A stretch of 64,000 nucleotides of DNA from Pseudomonas sp. R4-35-07. Its GTDB lineage: Bacteria; Pseudomonadota; Gammaproteobacteria; Pseudomonadales; Pseudomonadaceae. The position numbers and the translations under genes are program-made. Shown here piece after piece: positions 55,499 to 63,494 of the stretch; the first letter of the stretch is position 1; each line of letters begins with the position of its first letter. Where the stretch lies: assembly GCF_003852235.1 (NCBI RefSeq), contig NZ_CP027732.1:3658001-3722000 (forward strand), written 5' to 3'. Under the pieces are notes generated by a model that made no database searches, had not been told where the DNA came from, and saw only the letters and a program-made list of their open reading frames with translations.

Positions 55499-56418
55499 CA
55501 GTCGCGCGGCTTTATCAGCGGTTTCAGGGCCGCGTCATGCCCCAGCCGATCGGCAAGGAAATCGACGAAGGTGTGGACCTTGGCCGGCACTCGCCCGTTG
55601 TTCTGGAATACCACCTGCACCGGCAGCGCTGCCGGCTCGAAATCCTGCAGCACAAGCTCCAGCTCACCCGCCGCCACCGCCGCCGCCACCTGATAGGACA
55701 GCACCCGCGTCATGCCCCAGCCCAGGCGCGCCAGGTTGATTGCGGCGTTGTTCGCAGTGACCACCAGGCGCGGTTCGATAGCTACCGTCAGCGCCTGGCC
55801 GGCGTCGACAAACGCCCATTCATCCAGGCGTTGGCTGGCGGATGAGGCCACGATCTTCGCTTGACGCAAGTGTTCAGGCCGTTGGGGTCGCCCATGCCGG
55901 TCGAGGTAAGCGGGCGACGCGCACACCACCCGGCGCACTTCGCCGACCTTGATCGCCTGCTGCCCCGGCTCGTGCAGATGACCGATGCGCACGGCCACGT
56001 CGACGCCTTCGTCGCTCATATTGACCACACGGTCGACCAGCAGCGCATTGATGTTCACCTGGGGAAAGCGGTCGAGATAATCGCCCAGCGTCGGCGCCAC
56101 GAACAGCTCGCCGAACAGCACCGGGGCGGTCACGTTCAGTTGCCCGCAGGGGATCGAATAACTGCCCGCTGCCGCTTCCTCGGCCTCGTCCAGCTCGGCG
56201 AGGATACGCCGACAGTCTTCCAGGTAACGCTGCCCGGCTTCGGTCAAGTGCAGGCTGCGGGTGGTGCGCGCCAGCAGCTGGGTGCCGATGCGTTGTTCCA
56301 TGGCGGCAATCGCCCGGGTCACGCTGGGCGGCGAGGTGTTCAGACGCCGTGCGGCGGCGGCAAAGCCGCCCTCGTCGGCCACCGCGAGGAACACCTGCAT
56401 TTCATGAAAACGGTCCAT
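55498..56418 (-). CDS. LysR-family regulator
   Basis: A 306-residue LysR protein: HTH MQVFLAVADEGGFAAAARRLNTSPPSVTRAIAAMEQRIG, then QLNVTAPVLFGELFVAPTLGDYLDRFPQVNINALLVDR. The ATG at 56418 follows AGGGG. It is closely related in design to the adjacent LysR protein, suggesting tandem duplication. The GST gene ends 16 bp upstream. Confidence 0.9.
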   Translation of the reverse strand: MDRFHEMQVFLAVADEGGFAAAARRLNTSPPSVTRAIAAMEQRIGTQLLARTTRSLHLTEAGQRYLEDCRRILAELDEAEEAAAGSYSIPCGQLNVTAPVLFGELFVAPTLGDYLDRFPQVNINALLVDRVVNMSDEGVDVAVRIGHLHEPGQQAIKVGEVRRVVCASPAYLDRHGRPQRPEHLRQAKIVASSASQRLDEWAFVDAGQALTVAIEPRLVVTANNAAINLARLGWGMTRVLSYQVAAAVAAGELELVLQDFEPAALPVQVVFQNNGRVPAKVHTFVDFLADRLGHDAALKPLIKPRD

Positions 56419-56434
56419 CGACGCCCCTTGCTGG

Positions 56435-57061
56435 TTACTCTGATTGCAGACCCGCCGCCGTGCGCGGCATGCCGACGAAACCCGGCAGTGCTTCAATGCT
56501 GGCCAGCCAGGCGCGCACCTGAGGATAGTCGGCCAGCGACACATTGCCTTCCGGCGCATGGGCCGTATAGGTGTAGAACGCGATATCGGCAATGCTCGGC
56601 GAATCGCCAGCCAGGAAGCGGCTCTCACCCAGTTGCTGCTCCATTACGTTCAGCAGTGCATGGGCACGGTTGATGGCGACGTCCGCGTCCACGTCGGCGC
56701 CAAACACCGTGGCCAACCGCGCCGTGGCAGGCCCGGCATGCAACTGACCGGCCGCAGCCGAGAGCCAACGCTGCACCCGTGCCTGCCCGACCGGATCAGC
56801 GGGCAACCACTGGCCGTTGCCATAGGTGGCGGCCAGGTAGACCAGGATGGCATTGGAGTCCGCCAGTATTGTCCCGCCATCGTCGATCACCGGCACTTGG
56901 CCGAAGCGGTTGAGGGTGGCGATGAATTCGGGCGATTTATGCGCGCCTTGCTTGAGGTCCACCAGGATAAATTCCATAGGCAGGCCCAGCAGGGACAGCA
57001 TCAGCTCGGCTCGATGGGAGTGGCCGGACAGGGGGAAACCATACAGTTTGATTGCGGGCAT
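56435..57061 (-). CDS. Glutathione S-transferase
   Basis: The 208-residue protein has a thioredoxin-like N-terminal domain ([27 protein letters not shown], then [24 protein letters not shown]) and an all-helical C-terminal domain ([33 protein letters not shown]). The cytosolic GST family is clear; its substrate is not. The ATG at 57061 fits the family N-terminus. It heads the group that also encodes two LysR regulators and a PPOX protein. Confidence 0.9.
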   Translation of the reverse strand: MPAIKLYGFPLSGHSHRAELMLSLLGLPMEFILVDLKQGAHKSPEFIATLNRFGQVPVIDDGGTILADSNAILVYLAATYGNGQWLPADPVGQARVQRWLSAAAGQLHAGPATARLATVFGADVDADVAINRAHALLNVMEQQLGESRFLAGDSPSIADIAFYTYTAHAPEGNVSLADYPQVRAWLASIEALPGFVGMPRTAAGLQSE

Positions 57062-57202
57062 GACGGACTCCAGAGCTTTGTCGACCGGATATCGTGTCGA
57101 TGGCTGCAATCTTCTTATGTACCAACCGCCAGCGGAATTACCAGATTGTACAATCCAGCATTTCAGATAATGAAACAATAACGCGATTCCGCGCTGACGC
57201 TG

Positions 57203-57388
57203 CTAGCCGGCAGTCAGATAAGCTCCCTGGAATTCGAGTGCGCGAATCCTGCGGTAATCCGCCTCGATCACCACTGGGTCGGTATGAACCAAATACACCG
57301 TGCCCGGCTGACTGAATACATCCTGGGTCACGCCGATCGGCTGGCCGTTCTCAACGTAAAACACTGCCTCGAAAAACGACTCGACTGC
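57203..57388 (-). pseudogene. C-terminal remnant of a larger gene
   Basis: Below an in-frame TGA at 57389-57391 the minus strand reads 61 codons without stop, including FYVENGQPIGVTQDVF and VVIEADYRRIRALEFQGAY, ending TAG. The codon usage is native (GC-rich third positions) and the protein-like character is clear, but no start codon or upstream part is found. It is probably the 3' end of a gene whose 5' part was lost when the AT-rich island arrived. Family not recognised. Confidence 0.55.
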
Positions 57389-57612
57389 TCATGGGTTTCC
57401 GCACATTTAAGTGCAGCGGTCAAATCGCATGATTCCATTAGCTCGACAAGATTATCGCGGCGCAAAGCATTGAGTGTTGCTAGAGGCTGGATTCGTGCAG
57501 CTATAGGTGCGATTTCCCACCAAGTGATTGATCCCAGTCAGCTGGCTTTACCGCATGGCGTAACAGGTGATCCTTATAGAAGTGCTGATTGACTGGATCA
57601 ATAGCCCCAGTG

Positions 57613-58524
57613 TCATGTTGCCGCCTGATTGGTTTTTGAAATTAATGCAGGTCTAACAATATTTACTATCAATGCACTGATTAGAATTAATGAAAAACCG
57701 ATCATTGTGCTAGTTGATGGCGTCTCACCGAAGTAAGCTATAGCTAGTATTATAGAAATAATCGGAGAGAATAACGTTGCGTAGCTCGCATATTCTGCAT
57801 TCTGAAGCTTGATCAAATAAAACCAAATATAAAATACGATCGCCCCTCCTACAACCCCCATAAATAAAATTGAAGCAACAACAGGTAATGAAAAACTCCT
57901 GGAAAATTTTATGATTTCGGTAGGCCAACTTATAAATAGCGGAGATACCAAGAAAACGCAAAGGCAACCGAATGTTACCTGCCAGAACACTTTTACCCGG
58001 AAATCCACATTGGTCTCTAACCTTTGTGAGATGATAGAACCGATCGACCAAGCTATTGCGCTTGACAGAATGATAAGGTGGCTCGAAGAAAACTCAAAAC
58101 TACCTATTATCAGCCCAACCCCTGATAAACAAAAAGCTAGCGAAGCAATAGAAAAAGCATCTAGTTTCCTATTCAGGATCATCGCAAAAAAAGATGTAAA
58201 ACAAGGCATTGTGTAAATGAGAGACGTAGAGTCGGAAATACTTAAGCGCTCCAAGGCTATATTGTTCAAAACTGGGACGAGGAAAACATTAGGAACGGCG
58301 ATGATGAAAAATTTAAAATAGAGTACAGGCTCTAAACTTATGCCGATTCTATTTACTGGGTTCCAAAATATTGCGTAGAGGAAAAGAACGCTGATAGAAG
58401 CGCATGCCAATCGAAATGGCCAAGCGCCCATAGCTTGAACACCTATTTTGGAAACTGGCAAGCCAGCCCCCCAAATTAGGGCCATGCCAGCGATAAGAAG
58501 CAAACTTTTTTGAAATGGCGACAT
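57613..58524 (-). CDS. EamA/DMT-family exporter of the RiPP cluster
   Basis: A 303-residue protein of ten predicted TMs in two EamA repeats: first ALIWGAGLPVSKIGVQAMGAWPFRLA, second SSAIAWSIGSIISQRLETNVDF ... SYATLFSPIISIILAIAYFGETPS. It is strongly AT-rich, like its neighbours, and lies 7 bp after the oxygenase gene, so it is the last gene of the operon. Inferred role: export of the mature peptide product, possibly self-resistance, as for PaaC in the pantocin pathway. Confidence 0.82.
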   Translation of the reverse strand: MSPFQKSLLLIAGMALIWGAGLPVSKIGVQAMGAWPFRLACASISVLFLYAIFWNPVNRIGISLEPVLYFKFFIIAVPNVFLVPVLNNIALERLSISDSTSLIYTMPCFTSFFAMILNRKLDAFSIASLAFCLSGVGLIIGSFEFSSSHLIILSSAIAWSIGSIISQRLETNVDFRVKVFWQVTFGCLCVFLVSPLFISWPTEIIKFSRSFSLPVVASILFMGVVGGAIVFYIWFYLIKLQNAEYASYATLFSPIISIILAIAYFGETPSTSTMIGFSLILISALIVNIVRPALISKTNQAAT

Positions 58525-58531
58525 AATTTAA

Positions 58532-59197
58532 TTAACCATAACGAGCAATGAGAGCGATCCTGGTTTGATCCGGATTAGCTGTTACCATTGATACAAAATG
58601 CGGAACTTTTCGCTGTGAAGTATCGAACACAAATAGCTGGCCGTAAGTTGGCGTCAATGTATCATTAACCGACGAATGGGTTTTATTTAAAATGAAGGTA
58701 AGCCCGCCAAAATTCGGATTCCATTGGGGTGTTATGTTCAGTGCTATTCCAAGATTTGAACCTGGGTCGCAATGAGTTGTTAAAAAATCACCTTGGTCGA
58801 AACGATTTATGTAGCGAGCCTCCATTGCTCCAATTGTTCGTTCTGATAGCTTCGATAATAATTCTAGAAAATCGTCTCTCATAAGGTAATCATCGAAGAG
58901 TTTCATTGCCGGATGAACCGGTGCACCCTCCAATTCGACCAGCCTGCGAAAGCTAAAAGCAAAACCTCCCTCATGGTATATTTTAAGTGCGTCGGCTTTA
59001 GCATGCTTTAAACGCGAGTGTGGCACGCTGTATGGCAAATCAACTTCTTCAGTAGAATTGCGGATTATATACGTCCAATCTTGTTCTTCGATGCTTGCGC
59101 ACGCATCTTTACAGCCATGCACAAGGTCTGGAATGCGTGAACATAGATCGATTGAGCAGTAACCTCGCTCTCTAAAGCACTGTGATTTCTTATTCAT
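58532..59197 (-). CDS. 2-oxoglutarate/Fe(II)-dependent oxygenase of the RiPP cluster
   Basis: A 221-residue jelly-roll oxygenase. The iron ligands appear as HCD in FLTTHCDPGSNLGIALNITPQWNPNFGG (HxD) and His in RKVPHFVSMVTANPDQTRIALIARYG, with the 2-oxoglutarate-binding Arg near the C-terminus, as in prolyl-4-hydroxylase-like enzymes. It overlaps the adenylating-enzyme gene by 8 bp. Inferred role: hydroxylation or desaturation of the precursor core, like PaaB. Confidence 0.85.
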   Translation of the reverse strand: MNKKSQCFRERGYCSIDLCSRIPDLVHGCKDACASIEEQDWTYIIRNSTEEVDLPYSVPHSRLKHAKADALKIYHEGGFAFSFRRLVELEGAPVHPAMKLFDDYLMRDDFLELLSKLSERTIGAMEARYINRFDQGDFLTTHCDPGSNLGIALNITPQWNPNFGGLTFILNKTHSSVNDTLTPTYGQLFVFDTSQRKVPHFVSMVTANPDQTRIALIARYG

Positions 59198-60313
59198 GTT
59201 CGAAGACGGTCTCTTCTCGCTTATCCAGGGTTTGCATTGATAGATAAATCCTCTTACCTATTACCGTTGGCAGATCGTAGCCAGTAATATGCTTGACGAT
59301 TTGATCGCATGCTAATCCAGCCATTGCTGACAAGGAGGGAGCGCTTTGCCACGCATTAACTGTCCGATCCCCATCCAAAAAATTATGCTTGAGCCGAGCT
59401 CGCTGAAATTTCTCTATATTAGATTTACTGCTGTAATAAGTTTGTCGTGCGGATTGTTTTACATCTTCGAAAGATTTGTGTGACCCATCATTTAGGTATA
59501 ACGGCCCAATGGATATTTCAAGCGGGTCTCCTCCTAACTCCATTACTGGAATGCCACGCTCTTTGGCCATAGTGTGGATCACTTCTTCTGGTGTGTGTTT
59601 TCGATAATAGCCCAAGCTTGCCCAAGCAAGTACGATCAAATCAACACCGTCTAATAGCTTGCTAATTTGTGAGGGTCTGGAGCAACAAATTCACAAAAGG
59701 CTTCCACTATTACATTAGGATTGTACTCATAAATTCTTTCTTTGGCCGCTGACACCTTCTCTTTTCCAACATCTGAAGTAGTGTATAAAATTTGACGATT
59801 TATGTTAGATAATTCGACGTCATCACCATCAACCAAGCGCAGTTTTCCTATGCCGGCCATTGCAAGAAGTAGAGAACACCAAGTCCCCCAACCTCCCATT
59901 CCAAACATAACGACGCTGCTGGACTTTAGACGCTCCTGATAAATTTGCGAATGTACATGTCCCTTGTCGATCAGCGAAAATTGAAGCATTTGACGGTCAT
60001 ATCGCTCGACCTCTTCACTCGTCAACGCATTTGAAAAAAAAGCGTTATCTTCTAGCAGATTCATCTCATGAAGTATTGCGATAAAGCCGGTGAGGTCCTG
60101 CTCAGAGACCTCAATATCCTGATGCCCTAACTCTTTGGCAATCTGCGGCACTGTGCGGGTTCCATCCAACTTCCCTAGCACATCTTTCACCCACTCTGGC
60201 GGTGCAACAATGATCTTAGATACTCCCGGAATCTCTCCGATGCAAATATCACCGTCCTCAGCCAGTATGATGTGATGTGATCGCTTGATAAGAGGCTTGG
60301 TGTTGGTATTCAT
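59190..60313 (-). pseudogene. RRE-E1/ThiF-like adenylating enzyme, interrupted by a frameshift
   Basis: The first open part (60313-59651) has a PqqD-like/RiPP-recognition winged helix (IVAPPEWVKDVLGKLDGTRTVPQIAKELGH, residues about 35-65) and then an E1 core with the ATP loop VVMFGMGGWGTWCSLLL and LVDGDDVELSNINRQILY. It stops after LASY. In the -1 frame the protein carries on LAKLLDGVDLIVLAWASLGYY to 59190. One A missing at about 59657-59662 would join both into about 374 residues, the normal length for MccB/PaaA-like enzymes. The enzyme would adenylate glutamate side chains of the precursor. No slippery heptamer is seen, so a mutation or base-calling error is more likely than programmed frameshifting. 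Start may be at 60340. Confidence 0.78.
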
Positions 60314-60389
60314 ACGAGGACTCGCAATTATTTTTGGCATAAAGAAAGGGGCTGCAGTAAGCAACCCCTTACCGAGAAACGTAACTTAA

Positions 60390-60491
60390 TTAATCTTCCA
60401 GTTCGATCTCTTCGCCTTCAGAATACATAGCTTTCTCCTCAGAGATAGCCGATACGCGCTCTTCAAGCTCTTCAAATTGTACGTTCTGCAT
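60390..60491 (-). CDS. 33-residue RiPP precursor peptide (PaaP-like)
   Basis: A short gene too small for usual ORF calls. It encodes MQNVQFEELEERVSAISEEK at residues 1-20 and then a second acidic part to residue 33, with 12 acidic residues. A strong GAGGTG lies 5 bp in front of ATG. Residues 6-16 form an acidic amphipathic helix suited to RRE binding. Glu18-Glu19-Lys20 occupies almost the same place as the Glu16-Glu17-Asn18 core of the pantocin A precursor PaaP, whose two Glu side chains are condensed by PaaA. It is the first gene of the operon. Confidence 0.78.
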   Translation of the reverse strand: MQNVQFEELEERVSAISEEKAMYSEGEEIELED

Positions 60492-60779
60492 GATTCACCT
60501 CGCTCACTTATAAATTAAATTAGTTCAAACCATACGTCGCTCAACGCATTTAATGTATAGAACAAGAATTGATATTCTGCGGCGTTACTTTGTTGCCAAA
60601 TACTTCAGCTTTCCTAAAATAGTATTTTTAATTCCGAATGATATTGCGGATTAGACTTCCTGTCAGATACTCAGAAACTACATCTCATGTTAATTATTAG
60701 TACGCACACCAAGGAACTTTCCTACGGCACTTTTAACTTACAAGCGCACTCCTCAAACCGCTCCTGCAAAGTCCGATGA
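60492..60779. promoter_or_regulatory. AT-rich region upstream of the RiPP operon
   Basis: No gene is visible. The minus strand has TTGAGC, 16-17 bases, TAATTT near 60510-60545 as a possible sigma-70 promoter for the precursor gene. AT-richness falls abruptly at about 60740-60780, which marks the island edge. Confidence 0.4.
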
Positions 60780-60947
60780 CTGCCCGAGAACCACCGGTGG
60801 TACGTCAACAGCATTACCCCTGCAGTGCCCAACGCCGACGCTGCCGCAAAAATCAATCACGAGTCGAACCGCGCCAGTCCTTATACCGGGGAGGCGGTGG
60901 GAATCCTGATTGCCTCACCAACAACCCGTGGCGCGAAGTTTTCATAA
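60780..60947 (+). pseudogene. C-terminal remnant of a second gene at the other island edge
   Basis: After a TGA at 60777 the plus strand reads 55 codons to TAA at 60945, including LPENHRWYVNSITPAV and SPYTGEAVGILIASPTTRG. GC-rich native codon use, no start codon and no ribosome-binding site. Like the remnant at 57203 it points away from the island. Family not recognised. Confidence 0.5.
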
Positions 60948-61013
60948 AAAAATTCAAACTATCGCCACCCTCATCGTTCACACCTTCACGTGCAACGCAA
61001 AGTAGGAGGCAAC

Positions 61014-62090
61014 ATGCAATACCGACAACTGGGTCATTCCGGCCTGCTGGTCTCGGAAATCATCCTGGGCACCGTGCCGTTTGGCGGTCGTGCCGAGTTC
61101 GAGAAATGCGGTGCGGTGGACGTGCCCCAGGCCAGGCGTATGTTCGATATCGCGTTCGACGCCGGGGTGAATATGATCGACACCGCCGACCTTTACTCCC
61201 ATGGCCTGGCCGAGGAAGTGGTCGGTAAAGCCCTGGGCGACAAGCGCAACGACATCCTGCTGGCAACCAAGGGCCGCAGCCCGGTGGACCAGAACCCGAA
61301 CAATTCCGGCTCATCGCGCTATCACTTGATTCGCGCCTGTGAAGCCAGCCTGAAGCGCCTGGGCACCGACCATATCGATTTGTACCAACTGCACAACTGG
61401 GACGGCCTGACGCCCATCGAGGAGACGCTCGAGGCGCTGCGCCTGTTGGTGGGTTCGGGCAAGATCCGCTACTTCGGCACCAGTAACTTCACCGCCTGGC
61501 AAATGATGAAAACCCTGGGCAAGGCCGAGTTGCACGGCATGCTCAAGCCGATCACCCAGCAGATCTACTACACCCCCGAATCCCGCGAGGCCGAGTACGA
61601 GCTGCTGCCGCTGGCATTGGACCAACAGGTCGGCACGCTGGTGTGGGGGCCGATGGGTGAAGGCCTGCTGACCGGCTCGACGCGGCGCGGACATAAGCCA
61701 CCGGCCAATACCCGCCAGGGCAGCGACTGGCCGGAACCCTACGTGCACGACCAGGAACGCGCGCTGGACATCATCGAAACCCTGGCTGCCGTGGGCGATG
61801 AACACGGGGTCTCGGTGGCGCGCACTTGCCTGGCGTGGCTCAAGGATCGCCCGGGGATCACCTCGCTGATCGTCGGCGCCCGCACCGAGGCGCATCTGCG
61901 CGACAACCTTGCCGCCACCGAGCTGAAGCTGACCGAGGAACAATCCTCACGTATCGAGGCCGTGACGCGTCGCCAGCCGCTGTATCCGTACTGGCACCGG
62001 TTTACCGCAGGGATCGATCGCTTCGATCCGGCGGAGCAGCCGTTCCTTGCCGAGCATCAAAAAACCATGGATGCGCGCGAGGACAAATAG
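61014..62090 (+). CDS. Aldo/keto reductase
   Basis: A 358-residue AKR with the catalytic tetrad visible as Asp in MIDTADLYSHG, Tyr in the same segment, Lys in LLATKGRS and His in YQLHNWDGL. The NADPH-binding GARTEAHLRDNLAA segment is near residue 300. AGGAGG lies 5 bp in front of the ATG at 61014. It is monocistronic. The physiological aldehyde or ketone is unknown. Confidence 0.93.
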   Translation: MQYRQLGHSGLLVSEIILGTVPFGGRAEFEKCGAVDVPQARRMFDIAFDAGVNMIDTADLYSHGLAEEVVGKALGDKRNDILLATKGRSPVDQNPNNSGSSRYHLIRACEASLKRLGTDHIDLYQLHNWDGLTPIEETLEALRLLVGSGKIRYFGTSNFTAWQMMKTLGKAELHGMLKPITQQIYYTPESREAEYELLPLALDQQVGTLVWGPMGEGLLTGSTRRGHKPPANTRQGSDWPEPYVHDQERALDIIETLAAVGDEHGVSVARTCLAWLKDRPGITSLIVGARTEAHLRDNLAATELKLTEEQSSRIEAVTRRQPLYPYWHRFTAGIDRFDPAEQPFLAEHQKTMDAREDK

Positions 62091-62163
62091 CCCTTCGGCG
62101 ACACACTGCCGTTTAATAGGTGGGAGAGGCCCGTGCCCTCTCACCTTGATCAAGGAGACAGCT

Positions 62164-62400
62164 TTGATCGCGCAAATCATGATCGCCGCCCTCGGCGTCG
62201 TCGCTATCTGGTTCAGCCAAAGCAAACGCCTGCACGTTCGCCGCTACGCCTGCCTGTTCGGCATGGCCGGCCAGCCGTTCTGGTTCTGGTCGTCGATCAA
62301 TGCCGAGCAATGGGGCATCGTGCTGCTCAGCTGTTTCTATACGGTGGCGTGGGCCAAGGGCATCAAGACCCATTGGATTGATCGCAAGGCCGATGGGTAG
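62164..62400 (+). CDS. Small two-TM membrane protein of unknown function
   Basis: The 78-residue product starts at TTG 62164, 6 bp after AAGGAG, or at ATG 62179 without a good site. It has two hydrophobic segments (IMIAALGVVAIWF and GIVLLSCFYTVAW) separated by a basic linker with aromatic PFWFWS. Holin-like size, but no phage gene is near. Function unknown. Confidence 0.6.
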   Translation: MIAQIMIAALGVVAIWFSQSKRLHVRRYACLFGMAGQPFWFWSSINAEQWGIVLLSCFYTVAWAKGIKTHWIDRKADG

Positions 62401-62439
62401 CGCTTATGATTGAGCCTACCCATCGCTGAGAGCCTTTCA

Positions 62440-63270
62440 ATGCGCAACCTGATTTTCGCCAGCGCCTGCCTTTTATCCATTGCCCTCACCGGCTGCCAGC
62501 AAACCCCACCGGCCAACGACCAGCTCGACGCCGTACTCTGGACCCAGACCTCCATCGAGCACGAGCTGATCTACCGCCAGCTGTTCGCCAATGCGACCCG
62601 CCAACTCGATGCAGCGCTGGCCGATCCTACCTGGGACGCCCTGCCCTTGCGTGCCCGGGATTTGAAAGGATTGCCCCCGGCCGTGGTGGTCGATATCGAC
62701 GAAACCCTGCTGGACAACGTGCCGCTCAATGCCCGTGACATTATCCATAACCAGGTCTATTCCTATGACCGCTGGAACACCTGGGTCGATCAAGCCAAGG
62801 CCCAGGCGCTGCCCGGTTCGGTGGCGTTCCTGCAGGCGGCCCGGCAAAAAGGCATTGAGGTCTATTACCTCACCAACCGCGAACACAGCCAGGTGGCAGC
62901 CACGGCGAGAAACCTGCGCTTGCGTGGTTTCCCGATCGAGCGCGACGAACAGATCCTGGCCGCCAGCACCCCCATCGGCCATTGCGAAAGCGCCGGCTAC
63001 GGCAAGACCTGCCGGCGCCAATGGGTCGCCAGCCACGCGCGCGTGCTGCTGATGGCCGGCGATTCCCTGGGGGATTTCGTACAGGCCGAGCACAACACCC
63101 TGGCGGCCCAACGCAAGGCAGTGGCGCCCTATGTGAACTGGCTGGGGCAGCGCTGGTTTCTGCTGCCCAATCCGACTTACGGCAACTGGTACAGCGCGCC
63201 GTATGGGGATAATGAAACGTTGCCATTCGAGCAAAAGCGCAGGCTTAAACAGCAGGCGTTGCAGTTGTAG
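62440..63270 (+). CDS. HAD-family acid phosphatase lipoprotein (e(P4)/class IIIB type)
   Basis: The 276-residue lipoprotein has the lipobox ALTGCQQ and HAD motifs VVDIDETLLDN (motif I), YYLTNREHSQ (motif II) and VLLMAGDSLGDF (motif IV). It resembles lipoprotein e(P4)-type 5'-nucleotidases/acid phosphatases of the outer membrane, which dephosphorylate nucleotides in the periplasm. Confidence 0.9.
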   Translation: MRNLIFASACLLSIALTGCQQTPPANDQLDAVLWTQTSIEHELIYRQLFANATRQLDAALADPTWDALPLRARDLKGLPPAVVVDIDETLLDNVPLNARDIIHNQVYSYDRWNTWVDQAKAQALPGSVAFLQAARQKGIEVYYLTNREHSQVAATARNLRLRGFPIERDEQILAASTPIGHCESAGYGKTCRRQWVASHARVLLMAGDSLGDFVQAEHNTLAAQRKAVAPYVNWLGQRWFLLPNPTYGNWYSAPYGDNETLPFEQKRRLKQQALQL

Positions 63271-63370
63271 TCCGCCGGCTTGTCCATAGGTATCTACACA
63301 ACGTTGGCACGGCCCTAAACCTGTGACGGCTCAGGAGCCGAAGCCTTTCTAACTGATACCCCGCGACCTA

Positions 63371-63400
63371 AATGTGGGAGGGGGCTTGCTCCCGATGGCG
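63371..63400. repeat. Single REP core
   Basis: AATGTGGGAGGGGGCTTGCT plus CCCGATGGCG, without its usual inverted partner; the following 95 bp lead to the transposase gene. Confidence 0.88.
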
Positions 63401-63494
63401 GCCTGACAGCCGACCAGGATGTTGGATCAAGGCAAGTACATATCCGTTGCTGCGGTAACGGCGGCTTAGGGTTCCGCCCTTACGGCCAGCCCTT

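Noticed and set aside
57284..57592. Plus-strand open frame of 102 codons at the left edge of the island
   Set aside because: It overlaps the more convincing minus-strand remnant, has no ribosome-binding site and no recognisable domain. The last 60 codons look slightly protein-like, so it could be another remnant, but I could not support it.
59651..59680. Programmed -1 frameshift in the E1-like gene
   Set aside because: No X XXY YYZ slippery heptamer and no stem-loop follow in the reading direction, so a simple indel is the better explanation.
57061..61014. Site-specific integration of the RiPP island at a tRNA or att site
   Set aside because: I saw no tRNA, integrase or matching direct repeats at either edge.
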